Source: Dactylosporangium sucinum
Lineage (GTDB): Bacteria > Actinomycetota > Actinomycetes > Mycobacteriales > Micromonosporaceae
Reading direction: 5' to 3'
DNA: 41,647 nt
Assembly (NCBI RefSeq): GCF_014647515.1
Contig: NZ_BMPI01000004.1
Coordinates: forward strand, 1 to 41,647
Part shown: positions 1-8,600 of the stretch, one piece after another
Layout: each line of letters starts with the position of its first letter
Numbering within the stretch: the first letter of the stretch is position 1
Translations under genes and position numbers: made by a program
Notes under the pieces: generated by a model
The model's input: the letters and a program-made list of their open reading frames with translations, nothing else
The model's database searches: none
What the model was told of the DNA's origin: nothing

Positions 1-75
1 GCAGGGCGATGGCCCGACGGACACCGGTGCGCCCGAACCCTAACCGGAACGAGCGAAACCATGGTGAACCAATGA
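1..75 (+). CDS. 3' end of an upstream gene of the integrated element (partial)
   Basis: The frame beginning at base 1 is open and ends with TGA at 73-75. That stop overlaps the ATG of the next gene at 72 in an ATGA junction, the same coupling seen further along this element. Only about 24 residues are visible and they carry no recognisable motif. It is inferred to be real only from the overlap geometry. Confidence 0.4.
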   Translation, partial: AGRWPDGHRCARTLTGTSETMVNQ

Positions 76-308
76 GCCGGCGCTTCTACCGCCTCCGCGC
101 ACCGGACGTCGAACACGGCACCTCGGCGGTCACCGTACGGGTCACCGACGGTGAGGACCTGTACCTCGCGGTCGGCGCGGGCCGGCGGCGCATGTACCTC
201 ACTCCGGCCGAAGCGTGGGCGCTGTGGCGCTGCCTCTCCGAAGCAGTCGCCTCCACCGGCACACCGCCCGAGTGGATCCGCGTGCCGATCACCCCGAAGG
301 GCCGCTGA
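72..308 (+). CDS. Small hypothetical protein of the integrated element (78 aa)
   Basis: I do not recognise this family. The chosen start is the ATG at 72, which overlaps the stop of the preceding open frame. An in-frame ATG at 9 would add 21 arginine- and proline-rich residues and looks less likely. The product begins MSRRFYRLRAPD and has a compact soluble composition with no membrane segment. Its stop (306-308) overlaps the ATG of the DUF2637 gene at 308, so the two are translationally coupled. The position upstream of DUF2637 and rep suggests an accessory gene of the conjugative element. No function can be assigned. Confidence 0.6.
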   Translation: MSRRFYRLRAPDVEHGTSAVTVRVTDGEDLYLAVGAGRRRMYLTPAEAWALWRCLSEAVASTGTPPEWIRVPITPKGR

Positions 309-835
309 TGAACGGACGGATCTGGGCGTACATCGGCACCGCTGTCGGTGGCGTCGCGTCGCTCGCCGCGAACATCGCGCACTGCTACGTCCCGCCGGCC
401 GGTGCCCCGGCGGGCTGGAGCCCGGAGTTCGGCGCCGTGGTCAGCGCGACGTTCTGGCCGGTGGCGCTGTTCATCGCGGTCGAGATCCTGGCTCGTACCG
501 CGTGGCCGGCGGGCGGCTGGTGGAAGCTGGCCCGGTTCGGTGGGCTGCTGCCGGTCGCGCTCGTGGCCGCGGTGGTGTCGTACCGGCACCTGTCCGGACT
601 GATCACGCACTACGGCGAAGACCGTCTGACCGCGATCGCCGGGCCGGCGGCCGTCGACGGACTCATGATCATGGCCGCTGCGGCGCTGCTCGCCTCCGGC
701 AAGCACCGCGAGCCCGCACTAGCCGGGCCGCCGGCTGCTGAGCCCGCGCAGTCTGCGCCTGCCTTGGCAGCCGTCCCCCTCACCGAGCTTCCGCGCGCCA
801 TCAACGGCGCCATCCCCTCCGGAGTCGTGCGATGA
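308..835 (+). CDS. DUF2637-like membrane protein of the integrated element
   Basis: A protein of 175 residues with about four hydrophobic segments in its first 135 residues (IWAYIGTAVGGVASLAANIA; a segment beginning FWPVALFIAVEIL; the GLLPVALVAAVVSY region; GLMIMAAAALLA). An alanine- and proline-rich cytoplasmic tail follows. This layout and the starting pattern resemble DUF2637 proteins, which occur next to replication genes in actinomycete plasmids and AICEs; their function is not established. The ATG at 308 overlaps the previous stop, and the TGA at 833-835 overlaps the ATG of the next gene, indicating one operon. Confidence 0.75.
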   Translation: MNGRIWAYIGTAVGGVASLAANIAHCYVPPAGAPAGWSPEFGAVVSATFWPVALFIAVEILARTAWPAGGWWKLARFGGLLPVALVAAVVSYRHLSGLITHYGEDRLTAIAGPAAVDGLMIMAAAALLASGKHREPALAGPPAAEPAQSAPALAAVPLTELPRAINGAIPSGVVR

Positions 836-1206
836 CCACCTACCTGCAACCCGTCGAACGTCACCTCATCGGTTCGGCGGCCGACTTGTCCGCGATGCTG
901 CGCTCGGAGTACGCCCGCGGCCACCTCGTTCGCTGGAGCACCCCGGCCCGCCGCGACGATGACCGCTACTCCATCTCGATCACCGTCCTGGAACCGCCGT
1001 CCCGCCGCGCCGTCCGTCGTCGCTGGCTGCGGCTCGCGCTGTGGACCCTCGCCGGACTCATGACCACCGCGCTCGGCGCGCTGCTCGTCCACTGGGTGAT
1101 CACGCACCTGTGGATTGCCGCCGCCGTCTCGGCCGTCGTCCTGGCCGCGATCGCCGCGACGGCCCGGAGCAACGGTGACCACTGCCGGGGGTGCGGCCAC
1201 CGTTGA
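832..1206 (+). CDS. Small membrane protein of the integrated element (124 aa)
   Basis: An unrecognised 124-residue protein. About 60 polar residues are followed by an arginine-rich stretch (RRAVRRRWLR) and two hydrophobic segments (about residues 68-90 and 93-110), then a short tail ending CRGCGHR. The arginines before the first segment suggest a cytoplasmic N-terminus by the positive-inside rule. The start ATG at 832 overlaps the DUF2637 stop, and the 3' end overlaps the rep start region. By position it could be a Spd-like spread or accessory protein of the transfer system, but this is inference from location only. Confidence 0.65.
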   Translation: MTTYLQPVERHLIGSAADLSAMLRSEYARGHLVRWSTPARRDDDRYSISITVLEPPSRRAVRRRWLRLALWTLAGLMTTALGALLVHWVITHLWIAAAVSAVVLAAIAATARSNGDHCRGCGHR

Positions 1207-2873
1207 CCATCACCGCTGAACCCCTCCCGGGCCTGGCCGACCAGCCTCGGCCGGGCTCCCGAGCCGCCCGCAGACTGCTGCCCCTCGCCGCCGACGTGGT
1301 CAAGGACATGGCGTCCGAGTACGGCGTCTGTCTCCGGCCGGTAGGGCTGCGCCGTACGGACATGACGACCGGGCAGACCGAGATCATCGACGTGCCGTGC
1401 GGCGCCACCCGCGAGGACAAGTGCCAGCCCTGCGCGCAGCGTGCCCGGCGGCTGCGCAAGACCCAGATCCGGGAGGGCTGGCACCGCGCAGACGAACCCG
1501 CACCGGCTCCCCGGTCGGCCACCGAGGAACACCGGGCGCTGATCAGCCTGCGGGCACATCTCGAGTACTACCGCGACCAGGCCGTCCGCGAGTCGAAGTG
1601 GGATCAGGTCGGCGAGGTCGACGACGCCATCCGCGAAGTCGAGGAGGCGATCGCAGCGGAAGGTTTGCGGGGCACGGTCGCCCCTTCCCACGACAAACCG
1701 GCAGAGCCGAAGCGGCAGCGGTCCACGAAGCGGCGCCAGGACGCCCCGGCCCTGCCCCGGCAGAAGGTTCAGCCGCGCACGGTTGGCCGTGTGTACACGG
1801 CGCCGGACGGCACCGAGTACCGGCCGTCGATGTGGCTGACCGTCACCCTCGACTCCTACGGCCCTGTACGACCCGACGGCTCCCCGGTCGACCCGTCGAC
1901 CTACGACTACCGCCACGCCGCGTGGGACGCGATCACCTTCCCGCGGCTGCTCGACCGCTTCTGGCAAAACCTGCGACGCTGCGTCGGCTGGAACGTCCAG
2001 TACGCCGGCTGCGTCGAGCCACAACGCCGATTGGCGCCGCACGCGCACTTCGCGATCCGCGGCACCATCCCCCGCACCGTGCTCCGCGAGGTCGCGGCGG
2101 CCACCTACCACCAGGTCTGGTGGCCGAAGGTCGGCGAGCCCGGCCGGGCGCCGCTGTGGGACTCCGACGCCGAAACCTGGTGCGACGCCGAGACCGGCGC
2201 GCCGCTACCCACCTGGGACGAAGCGCTCGACGCGATCGACGACGAGCCGGCGCACGTGATCCGGTTCGGCAGCCAGATCCGCGCCGAGGGCGTCAACGCC
2301 GGCGACAAGGATGCCGAACGCACGATCGGCTACATCACCAAGTACATCACCAAGTCATCCGCCGACTGCCACGCGATCACGACCGATCGGCAGCGCGACC
2401 ACCTCGAACGGTTCTGGCGGCAACTGCGGGTCACGCCGTGCTCGGAACGGTGCGCGAACTGGCTGCTCTACGGCATCCAGCCCAAGAAGGCACACGGCAA
2501 GATGCGCCCGGGCAACTGCAAGGGCCGCGTCCACCAACGCTCCACCCTCGGCATCGGCGGCCGACGCATCCTCGTCTCCCGCGACTGGTCCGGCAAGACC
2601 CTCGCCGATCACCGCTACGACGCCCGCGCCTGGGTCCGCGCCCTCCTCGGCAGCGACGACCAGGCGGCGACGGTCGACGAGGGGCCGGCGCCGGTCGCGT
2701 GGGAGCTGGCCCGGCCGAATGACCCCGACATGCCGCCCATGCGGCACCGCCTGCTGCGGGCGCTCGCCCAGCGCATCCAGTGGCGCAACGCGCTCAACGC
2801 CGCCAAGGACCGGGCGGCGCAGTACGAGGCGAGCACGACTCACGAGGCCGGAGAGGACAGGGTGAAGGGCTGA
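1191..2873 (+). CDS. RepSA-like rolling-circle replication initiator
   Basis: A 560-residue initiator for replication of the excised element. Two hallmarks of HUH endonucleases are visible: an HUH motif in PHAHFAIRG (near residue 284), which would bind the metal ion, and a tyrosine motif IGYITKYITKS (near residue 380), which would supply the nicking tyrosine. Cysteine pairs near residues 70 (CGATREDKCQPC) and 422 (CSERC) may bind zinc. Length and position before xis-int match RepSA of pSAM2-type elements. The GTG at 1191 is used here. A TTG at 1203 that overlaps the preceding TGA is an equally possible start and would remove four residues. Confidence 0.88.
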   Translation: MRPPLTITAEPLPGLADQPRPGSRAARRLLPLAADVVKDMASEYGVCLRPVGLRRTDMTTGQTEIIDVPCGATREDKCQPCAQRARRLRKTQIREGWHRADEPAPAPRSATEEHRALISLRAHLEYYRDQAVRESKWDQVGEVDDAIREVEEAIAAEGLRGTVAPSHDKPAEPKRQRSTKRRQDAPALPRQKVQPRTVGRVYTAPDGTEYRPSMWLTVTLDSYGPVRPDGSPVDPSTYDYRHAAWDAITFPRLLDRFWQNLRRCVGWNVQYAGCVEPQRRLAPHAHFAIRGTIPRTVLREVAAATYHQVWWPKVGEPGRAPLWDSDAETWCDAETGAPLPTWDEALDAIDDEPAHVIRFGSQIRAEGVNAGDKDAERTIGYITKYITKSSADCHAITTDRQRDHLERFWRQLRVTPCSERCANWLLYGIQPKKAHGKMRPGNCKGRVHQRSTLGIGGRRILVSRDWSGKTLADHRYDARAWVRALLGSDDQAATVDEGPAPVAWELARPNDPDMPPMRHRLLRALAQRIQWRNALNAAKDRAAQYEASTTHEAGEDRVKG

Positions 2874-2890
2874 GGGTGGAGGGCAGGCTG

Positions 2891-3052
2891 ATGTCGATCG
2901 ACGAAGTGGCCGCGCTGCTGCGAGTGCCCAAGGGCACGCTCTACCAGTGGCGGTCCAAGCGGAAGGGACCGAAGGCAAGGAAGGTCGGGCGGCACCTGCG
3001 GTACGACCCGGCGGACGTGCAGGCGTGGTTCCGGGATGAGAAGGCGGCCTGA
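2891..3052 (+). CDS. xis: Excisionase, small helix-turn-helix DNA-binding protein
   Basis: A 53-residue protein with the MerR/excisionase-like winged helix pattern: SIDEVAALLRVPKGTLYQW followed by a basic wing (RSKRKGPKARKVG) and YDPADVQAWFRD. Such proteins bind attachment-site arms and direct the integrase toward excision. The ATG at 2891 has GGAGGG about 7 nt upstream. An in-frame GTG at 2876 would add five residues. The gene starts 17 bp after rep and ends 2 bp before int, which supports a rep-xis-int operon. Confidence 0.85.
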   Translation: MSIDEVAALLRVPKGTLYQWRSKRKGPKARKVGRHLRYDPADVQAWFRDEKAA

Positions 3053-3054
3053 CC

Positions 3055-4269
3055 ATGCCGGTCGATGATCTGTGGTACCTGAGTAAGCCCGGCCCGAACG
3101 GCGAGCGTCTGAAGTCGTCGAAGCACGGCCGGGGTATGCGGTGGCGCTGCCGCTACGAGGATGCAGCGGGTGAGCCCCGGGCGAAGGTCTTCGCGAAGAA
3201 GTCGGACGCCGAGGCTTTCGACGTGCAGGCGCGGGCTCGGCTGGCGCCTGAGACGCAGGTGGACGGCCTGGCGCGGAACGTCGGGTTCCGGGACTACTCG
3301 ACGCGGTGGCGGTTGTCGCGGGAGACCGGGTGGGCGGTGGAGACCCGCGAGCGGGTGGAGTCCAACGTCCGGGTTCACCTCGTGCCGGTGTTCGGCAACT
3401 CGCCGATGCGGTCGATCACGCTGACCGAGGTGCTGGAGTGGCTGGCTCGGCAACTGGACGAGGGCAAGGCGAAGTCCTCGATCAAGTTGTACTTCGAGCT
3501 GCTCGACGCGATCTGCGCGGCCGCGGTGGCGGACAAGGTCATGCCGGACAACCCATGCTCCGGCGTGCGGCTGTCGAAGGTCCTCAACGGGGTGTCGCGG
3601 GCACCGAAGTGGATTCCGACTGAGGACCAGGTCCTGCGACTGTTCGACGTCGTCCCGGCGCGGTGGCTGGCGGCGGTGTGGCTCGGGGCCGGCGCGGGGC
3701 TGCGGCCGGCGGAGGCGATCGGGGTGGAGGAGGGCGAGCGGTGCTTCGACTTCGCGGAGGAAGAGCTGCACGTCGTTCAGCAACTGCGCTACTCGCCACG
3801 GACCCACGGCGGGTTCTACCTGAGCGGGCCGAAGTCGGGCTCGTCGGGAACCGTCGACCTGGACGCGGTCGTCGCTGAGCAGGTCCGGTCGCACATCGCC
3901 GAGTTCCCGCCGGTGGAGCTCGAACTGCTCGACATCACATCGGGCGAGCCGAAGCATCGGATGGTGCGGCTGCTGTTCACGACGCGCCACGGGAACCCGA
4001 TCACGGATCGGATCTGGTCGCGGGAGTGGGGCAAGTGGCGGGCGGCGGCCGGCTGGCCGGACATCGAGCATGCCGGGTTCCACGCCCTACGGCACTTCTT
4101 CGCCACGACGCTCATCTCGCAGCACGTGGAGCCGCAGGAGGTACAGCGGGCGCTTCGGCACAAGACGCTCACGATGACGCTGGAGACGTACGTGCACTGG
4201 TGGCCAAAGCGGGTCCGGCAGCGTGGTGTCATCGGGGCGGCGTTGCGGAGCGCGGCGGACCGGCGGTGA
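3055..4269 (+). CDS. int: Tyrosine recombinase/integrase of the element
   Basis: A 404-residue site-specific recombinase. An N-terminal arm-binding region (residues about 1-65) precedes a SAM-like core-binding domain (about 70-165) and a catalytic domain. Catalytic residues are visible: the Arg in GAGLRPAEA (about residue 220), HALRH near residue 344, and the C-terminal Tyr in TLETYVHWW near residue 380. It is predicted to recombine a tRNA-Ala attachment site with the element's attP. The gene starts 2 bp after xis and ends 71 bp before the 3' end of tRNA-Ala, the normal place for an AICE integrase. Confidence 0.93.
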   Translation: MPVDDLWYLSKPGPNGERLKSSKHGRGMRWRCRYEDAAGEPRAKVFAKKSDAEAFDVQARARLAPETQVDGLARNVGFRDYSTRWRLSRETGWAVETRERVESNVRVHLVPVFGNSPMRSITLTEVLEWLARQLDEGKAKSSIKLYFELLDAICAAAVADKVMPDNPCSGVRLSKVLNGVSRAPKWIPTEDQVLRLFDVVPARWLAAVWLGAGAGLRPAEAIGVEEGERCFDFAEEELHVVQQLRYSPRTHGGFYLSGPKSGSSGTVDLDAVVAEQVRSHIAEFPPVELELLDITSGEPKHRMVRLLFTTRHGNPITDRIWSREWGKWRAAAGWPDIEHAGFHALRHFFATTLISQHVEPQEVQRALRHKTLTMTLETYVHWWPKRVRQRGVIGAALRSAADRR

Positions 4270-4274
4270 CCGGG

Positions 4275-4293
4275 TTTGGTCCCGATTTGGTCC
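4275..4293 (+). repeat. Two direct copies of TTTGGTCC between int and the attachment site
   Basis: TTTGGTCC occurs at 4275-4282 and 4286-4293, 11 bp start to start, about one helical turn. The pair lies between the int stop and tRNA-Ala. Arm-type integrase or excisionase sites often have this arrangement, so they may be binding sites. That role is inferred. Confidence 0.4.
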
Positions 4294-4340
4294 GGGCGAT
4301 CTTGGCTAGGCGAAAGCCGCAGGTGAGACGCCTGCTGTAG

Positions 4341-4413
4341 TGGAAGCGAGGGGACTCGAACCCCTAACCCCCGCCTTGCAAAGGCGGTGCTCTGCCAGTT
4401 GAGCTACGCCCCC
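4341..4413 (-). tRNA. tRNA-Ala (anticodon TGC), inferred integration site
   Basis: A complete 73-nt cloverleaf. The acceptor stem is GGGGGCG/CGCTTCC and includes the G3:U70 wobble that identifies alanine tRNAs. The anticodon loop is TTTGCAA with anticodon TGC, the T-stem is AGGGG/CCCCT, and the discriminator is A. CCA is not encoded. The 3' end faces the integrated element, so the 3' half is expected to be the attachment core reconstituted on integration. It probably belongs to the same transcript as the upstream DLW-39-like gene and tRNA-Ile. Confidence 0.96.
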
Positions 4414-4452
4414 GCGAGCCGGGGATGGCGCACTGTCGCGCCAGTCCGCAGA

Positions 4453-4581
4453 CTACCGCAGGTCGGGGGCGGTCGTCGCCTCGTGCCACAGGGCACGGTC
4501 CTCGTTGGCCGCGCGGACGCGCTTGGCAACGTAGGCGGCGGCTCCGACAACGGCGACGACCAGCAGCACCTTTTTCCACAT
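4453..4581 (-). CDS. DLW-39-like small protein (42 aa)
   Basis: A short reading frame starting MWKKVLLVVAVVGAAAYVAK and continuing with a charged tail containing ANEDRALWHEAT. A short N-terminal hydrophobic segment followed by an acidic tail with a Leu-Trp pair matches the small actinobacterial DLW-39 family, which lies beside the gyrase-linked tRNA genes; its function is unknown. The gene sits 39 bp upstream of tRNA-Ala on the same strand. No Shine-Dalgarno sequence precedes the ATG. Instead the 3' end of a tRNA-like element lies one nucleotide before it. Family assignment is from memory of the pattern. Confidence 0.65.
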   Translation of the reverse strand: MWKKVLLVVAVVGAAAYVAKRVRAANEDRALWHEATTAPDLR

Positions 4582-4582
4582 G

Positions 4583-4696
4583 TGGGCCTAGCTGGACTCG
4601 AACCAGCCACCCCGGAGAAGAACCACACGTCCGGGGCGGGGCGCACCAACCCTGCGCCTATCCCGCAACAACACAGCGGGTGAAAACCGCAAGCCC
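4583..4696 (-). ncRNA. tRNA-like structured element abutting the DLW-39-like start codon
   Basis: Read on the minus strand, the ends pair as a 7-bp acceptor stem (GGGCTTG with TAGGCCC, two G-U pairs) followed by A. A perfect T-arm is present (GCTGG TTCGAGT CCAGC). Between them lie a CCCGC/GCGGG hairpin, a D-arm-like hairpin (GGCGCA/TGCGCC, loop containing GGTTGG) and a 9-bp stem CGCCCCGGA/TCCGGGGTG with a 13-nt loop. No normal 7-nt anticodon loop is visible, so it is not an ordinary tRNA. The T-arm and 3' acceptor differ from tRNA-Ile at 2 of 25 positions. It could be a decayed tRNA, a remnant of an earlier integration, or a functional tRNA-like RNA. Confidence 0.5.
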
Positions 4697-4846
4697 CCTG
4701 TGCCGCCGCAGCGATGCTACACCAACCAAAGGCGACGCCAGTCACACACCCGACAGACGAAGAAAAGAAAAAGGAAGAGAACAAACCCCCAGAAAGCACC
4801 ACCCCAAAACCAACCCAAGCCCAAAGAGCACACGCGCCCAGAAGAA
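4697..4846. other. Gene-free A/C-rich stretch in the tRNA-Ile to DLW-39 interval
   Basis: This stretch is unusually rich in A and C on the plus strand (T and G on the minus strand) compared with the rest of the window. Only lysine/proline-type low-complexity frames run through it, and no gene is credible. It would be part of the minus-strand tRNA transcript. Confidence 0.6.
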
Positions 4847-4953
4847 CCCCGACCCCAAGGAAGCGACGCAGCCGAAAGCTCCTGACCGCACGGAAGCGGC
4901 GAAGCCGCCAGAAAATCCCCGACCGCATGGAGGCGGCGCAGCCGCCAGAAGAT
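4847..4953 (-). repeat. Three imperfect tandem copies of a 34-37 bp hairpin repeat
   Basis: Copies lie at 4847-4880, 4881-4916 and 4917-4953. Copies 2 and 3 share CCGACCGCA or CTGACCGCA, then GGCGGCTGCGCCGCC-type palindromes (minus strand) that form 5-6 bp hairpins. The first copy is degenerate. Such GCGGC-TTCG-CCGC hairpins can also be found near other actinomycete tRNA genes and may be RNA stabilising or processing elements. Their role here is unknown. Confidence 0.7.
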
Positions 4954-5032
4954 CGGGGGGTGTGGGTGGGCGGAGCCCCCCACTGGGGAGCGGGCGAAGC
5001 CCGCGCGGAAAATGAGGGGCCGTAACGGCGAA

Positions 5033-5059
5033 GCGCCCCCTGCGCTGAGCAGGGGGCGC
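5033..5059 (-). terminator. Strong hairpin downstream of tRNA-Ile
   Basis: A perfect 10-bp stem (GCGCCCCCTG with CAGGGGGCGC) encloses a 7-nt loop, 11 nt downstream of the tRNA-Ile 3' end on the minus strand. No T-run follows, which is common for actinobacterial terminators. It could also be a processing hairpin. Confidence 0.55.
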
Positions 5060-5070
5060 CTAACGGCCCG

Positions 5071-5144
5071 TGGGGCTAGCTGGAATCGAACCAGCGACCT
5101 CAGAGTTATCAGCTCTGCGCTCTAACCGACTGAGCTATAGCCCC
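5071..5144 (-). tRNA. tRNA-Ile (anticodon GAT)
   Basis: A complete 74-nt cloverleaf with acceptor GGGGCTA/TAGCCCC, anticodon loop CTGATAA with anticodon GAT, and T-arm GCTGG TTCGATT CCAGC. The discriminator is A and CCA is not encoded. It lies 88 bp after the DUF3566 gene. The gyrA - tRNA-Ile - tRNA-Ala order is conserved in actinobacteria. Confidence 0.97.
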
Positions 5145-5232
5145 GTTGTGCGGACGAGCAAGGCTACCGCACCCGGCCCGGAAGCCTCAAACCGGTTCCC
5201 CCCGGCGCGCCGAGGGGAACCGGAACCGCAGG

Positions 5233-6051
5233 TCAATCCTTCTCGGCGAGGGTCAGCTCGATGCCGCCGACCAGGTCGGCGCACACGTTGTAGATGAACG
5301 AGCCGAGAGTCGCGAGGGCCGTGAAGAGCACGACGTTGACGACGCCCAGGAGGGCGGCGCCGCCGATGACGCCCTTCGCGGTGATGCGGAAGGTGCTGTT
5401 GGACTCGCCGCCGGTGGAGCTCACGATGTCCTTCAGCATGTTGTTGACGCTGTTGAACACGTCCATGGCGTCCAGGGCGAGGTAGAGCACCGAGGTCGCC
5501 ACGATGACGACCACGAAGAGCACGAACGACACCGCGAACGCGAACTTCATCACAGACCACGGGTCGATGCGCTTGAGGTGCAGCCGGGCGCGGCGCGGGC
5601 CGCGGCCGACGGCCGAGCTGACCGTCTTGCGAGCGGCCCGGACGGCCTCGGTGACGCGCGCGGAGCCGGACGCCGGCGCCGCGGGTGCGTTGATTGCCTG
5701 AGTCGCCGCGGCGGGCGTGCGGACGGCAGCCCGCGCGATCGCCGAGACGCTTGCTGTGCCCGTCGCCGAGCCGCTGACCGGCTTCACGCCGGCCGATCCG
5801 ACAACCGATGCGGGCGACTGGATCGGCACGGTCAGCGAATCGGGTGGCGGGGCCATGCCCGGCGCACGGGTGAACTTCGGCGTGCCGCCGGACGTGGTCT
5901 CGCCAACCACGCCGTTCCCGTTGACCGCGCCAGCCTCCCCGCCGGCGGCAGGCGCCCCCGAGTCAGATCCCGTCATGGCAGCCTCTCCGGCCTCTCCGGC
6001 CTCGTCGGTTGCTGCCGAGGCGGTCCCCGACTTCGCCTGTGTGTCTGTCAT
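5233..6051 (-). CDS. DUF3566 domain membrane protein downstream of gyrA
   Basis: A protein of 272 residues. The N-terminal ~150 residues are Gly/Ala/Pro/Ser-rich and probably disordered. The C-terminal ~110 residues carry the DUF3566 domain with two membrane segments, one after DPWSVMKFAFAVSFVLFVVV and one in GGAALLGVVNVVLFTALATL. It is the positional equivalent of mycobacterial Rv0007; the molecular role is not established. The ATG at 6051 is chosen over the TTG directly before it; either begins within 6 bp of the gyrA stop, so it is probably co-transcribed with gyrA. Confidence 0.9.
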   Translation of the reverse strand: MTDTQAKSGTASAATDEAGEAGEAAMTGSDSGAPAAGGEAGAVNGNGVVGETTSGGTPKFTRAPGMAPPPDSLTVPIQSPASVVGSAGVKPVSGSATGTASVSAIARAAVRTPAAATQAINAPAAPASGSARVTEAVRAARKTVSSAVGRGPRRARLHLKRIDPWSVMKFAFAVSFVLFVVVIVATSVLYLALDAMDVFNSVNNMLKDIVSSTGGESNSTFRITAKGVIGGAALLGVVNVVLFTALATLGSFIYNVCADLVGGIELTLAEKD

Positions 6052-6054
6052 CAA

Positions 6055-8568
<2,514 letters not shown>

Positions 8569-8600
8569 GCTTCTATATCCCTTATCTCAGTGTCCGCAGG

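Larger units (their letters stand above)
1..4340. mobile_element. Right part of an integrative conjugative element (AICE, pSAM2-like), left end outside window
   Basis: The order of small ORF, DUF2637-like membrane protein, small membrane protein, RepSA-like initiator, excisionase and tyrosine integrase is the replication/integration module known from actinomycete integrative and conjugative elements. All genes are on the plus strand and most overlap or nearly abut. The integrase stop lies 71 bp from the 3' end of tRNA-Ala, the usual position for an int-proximal attachment site. The transfer ATPase and the other attachment site would lie to the left, outside the window, so mobility cannot be judged here. 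The exact element boundary is inferred. Confidence 0.85.

Noticed and set aside
4583..4667. Ordinary 85-nt tRNA
   Set aside because: The 5' seven bases before the D-arm do not pair with the 3' acceptor and there is no 7-nt anticodon loop; only the longer 114-nt form closes.
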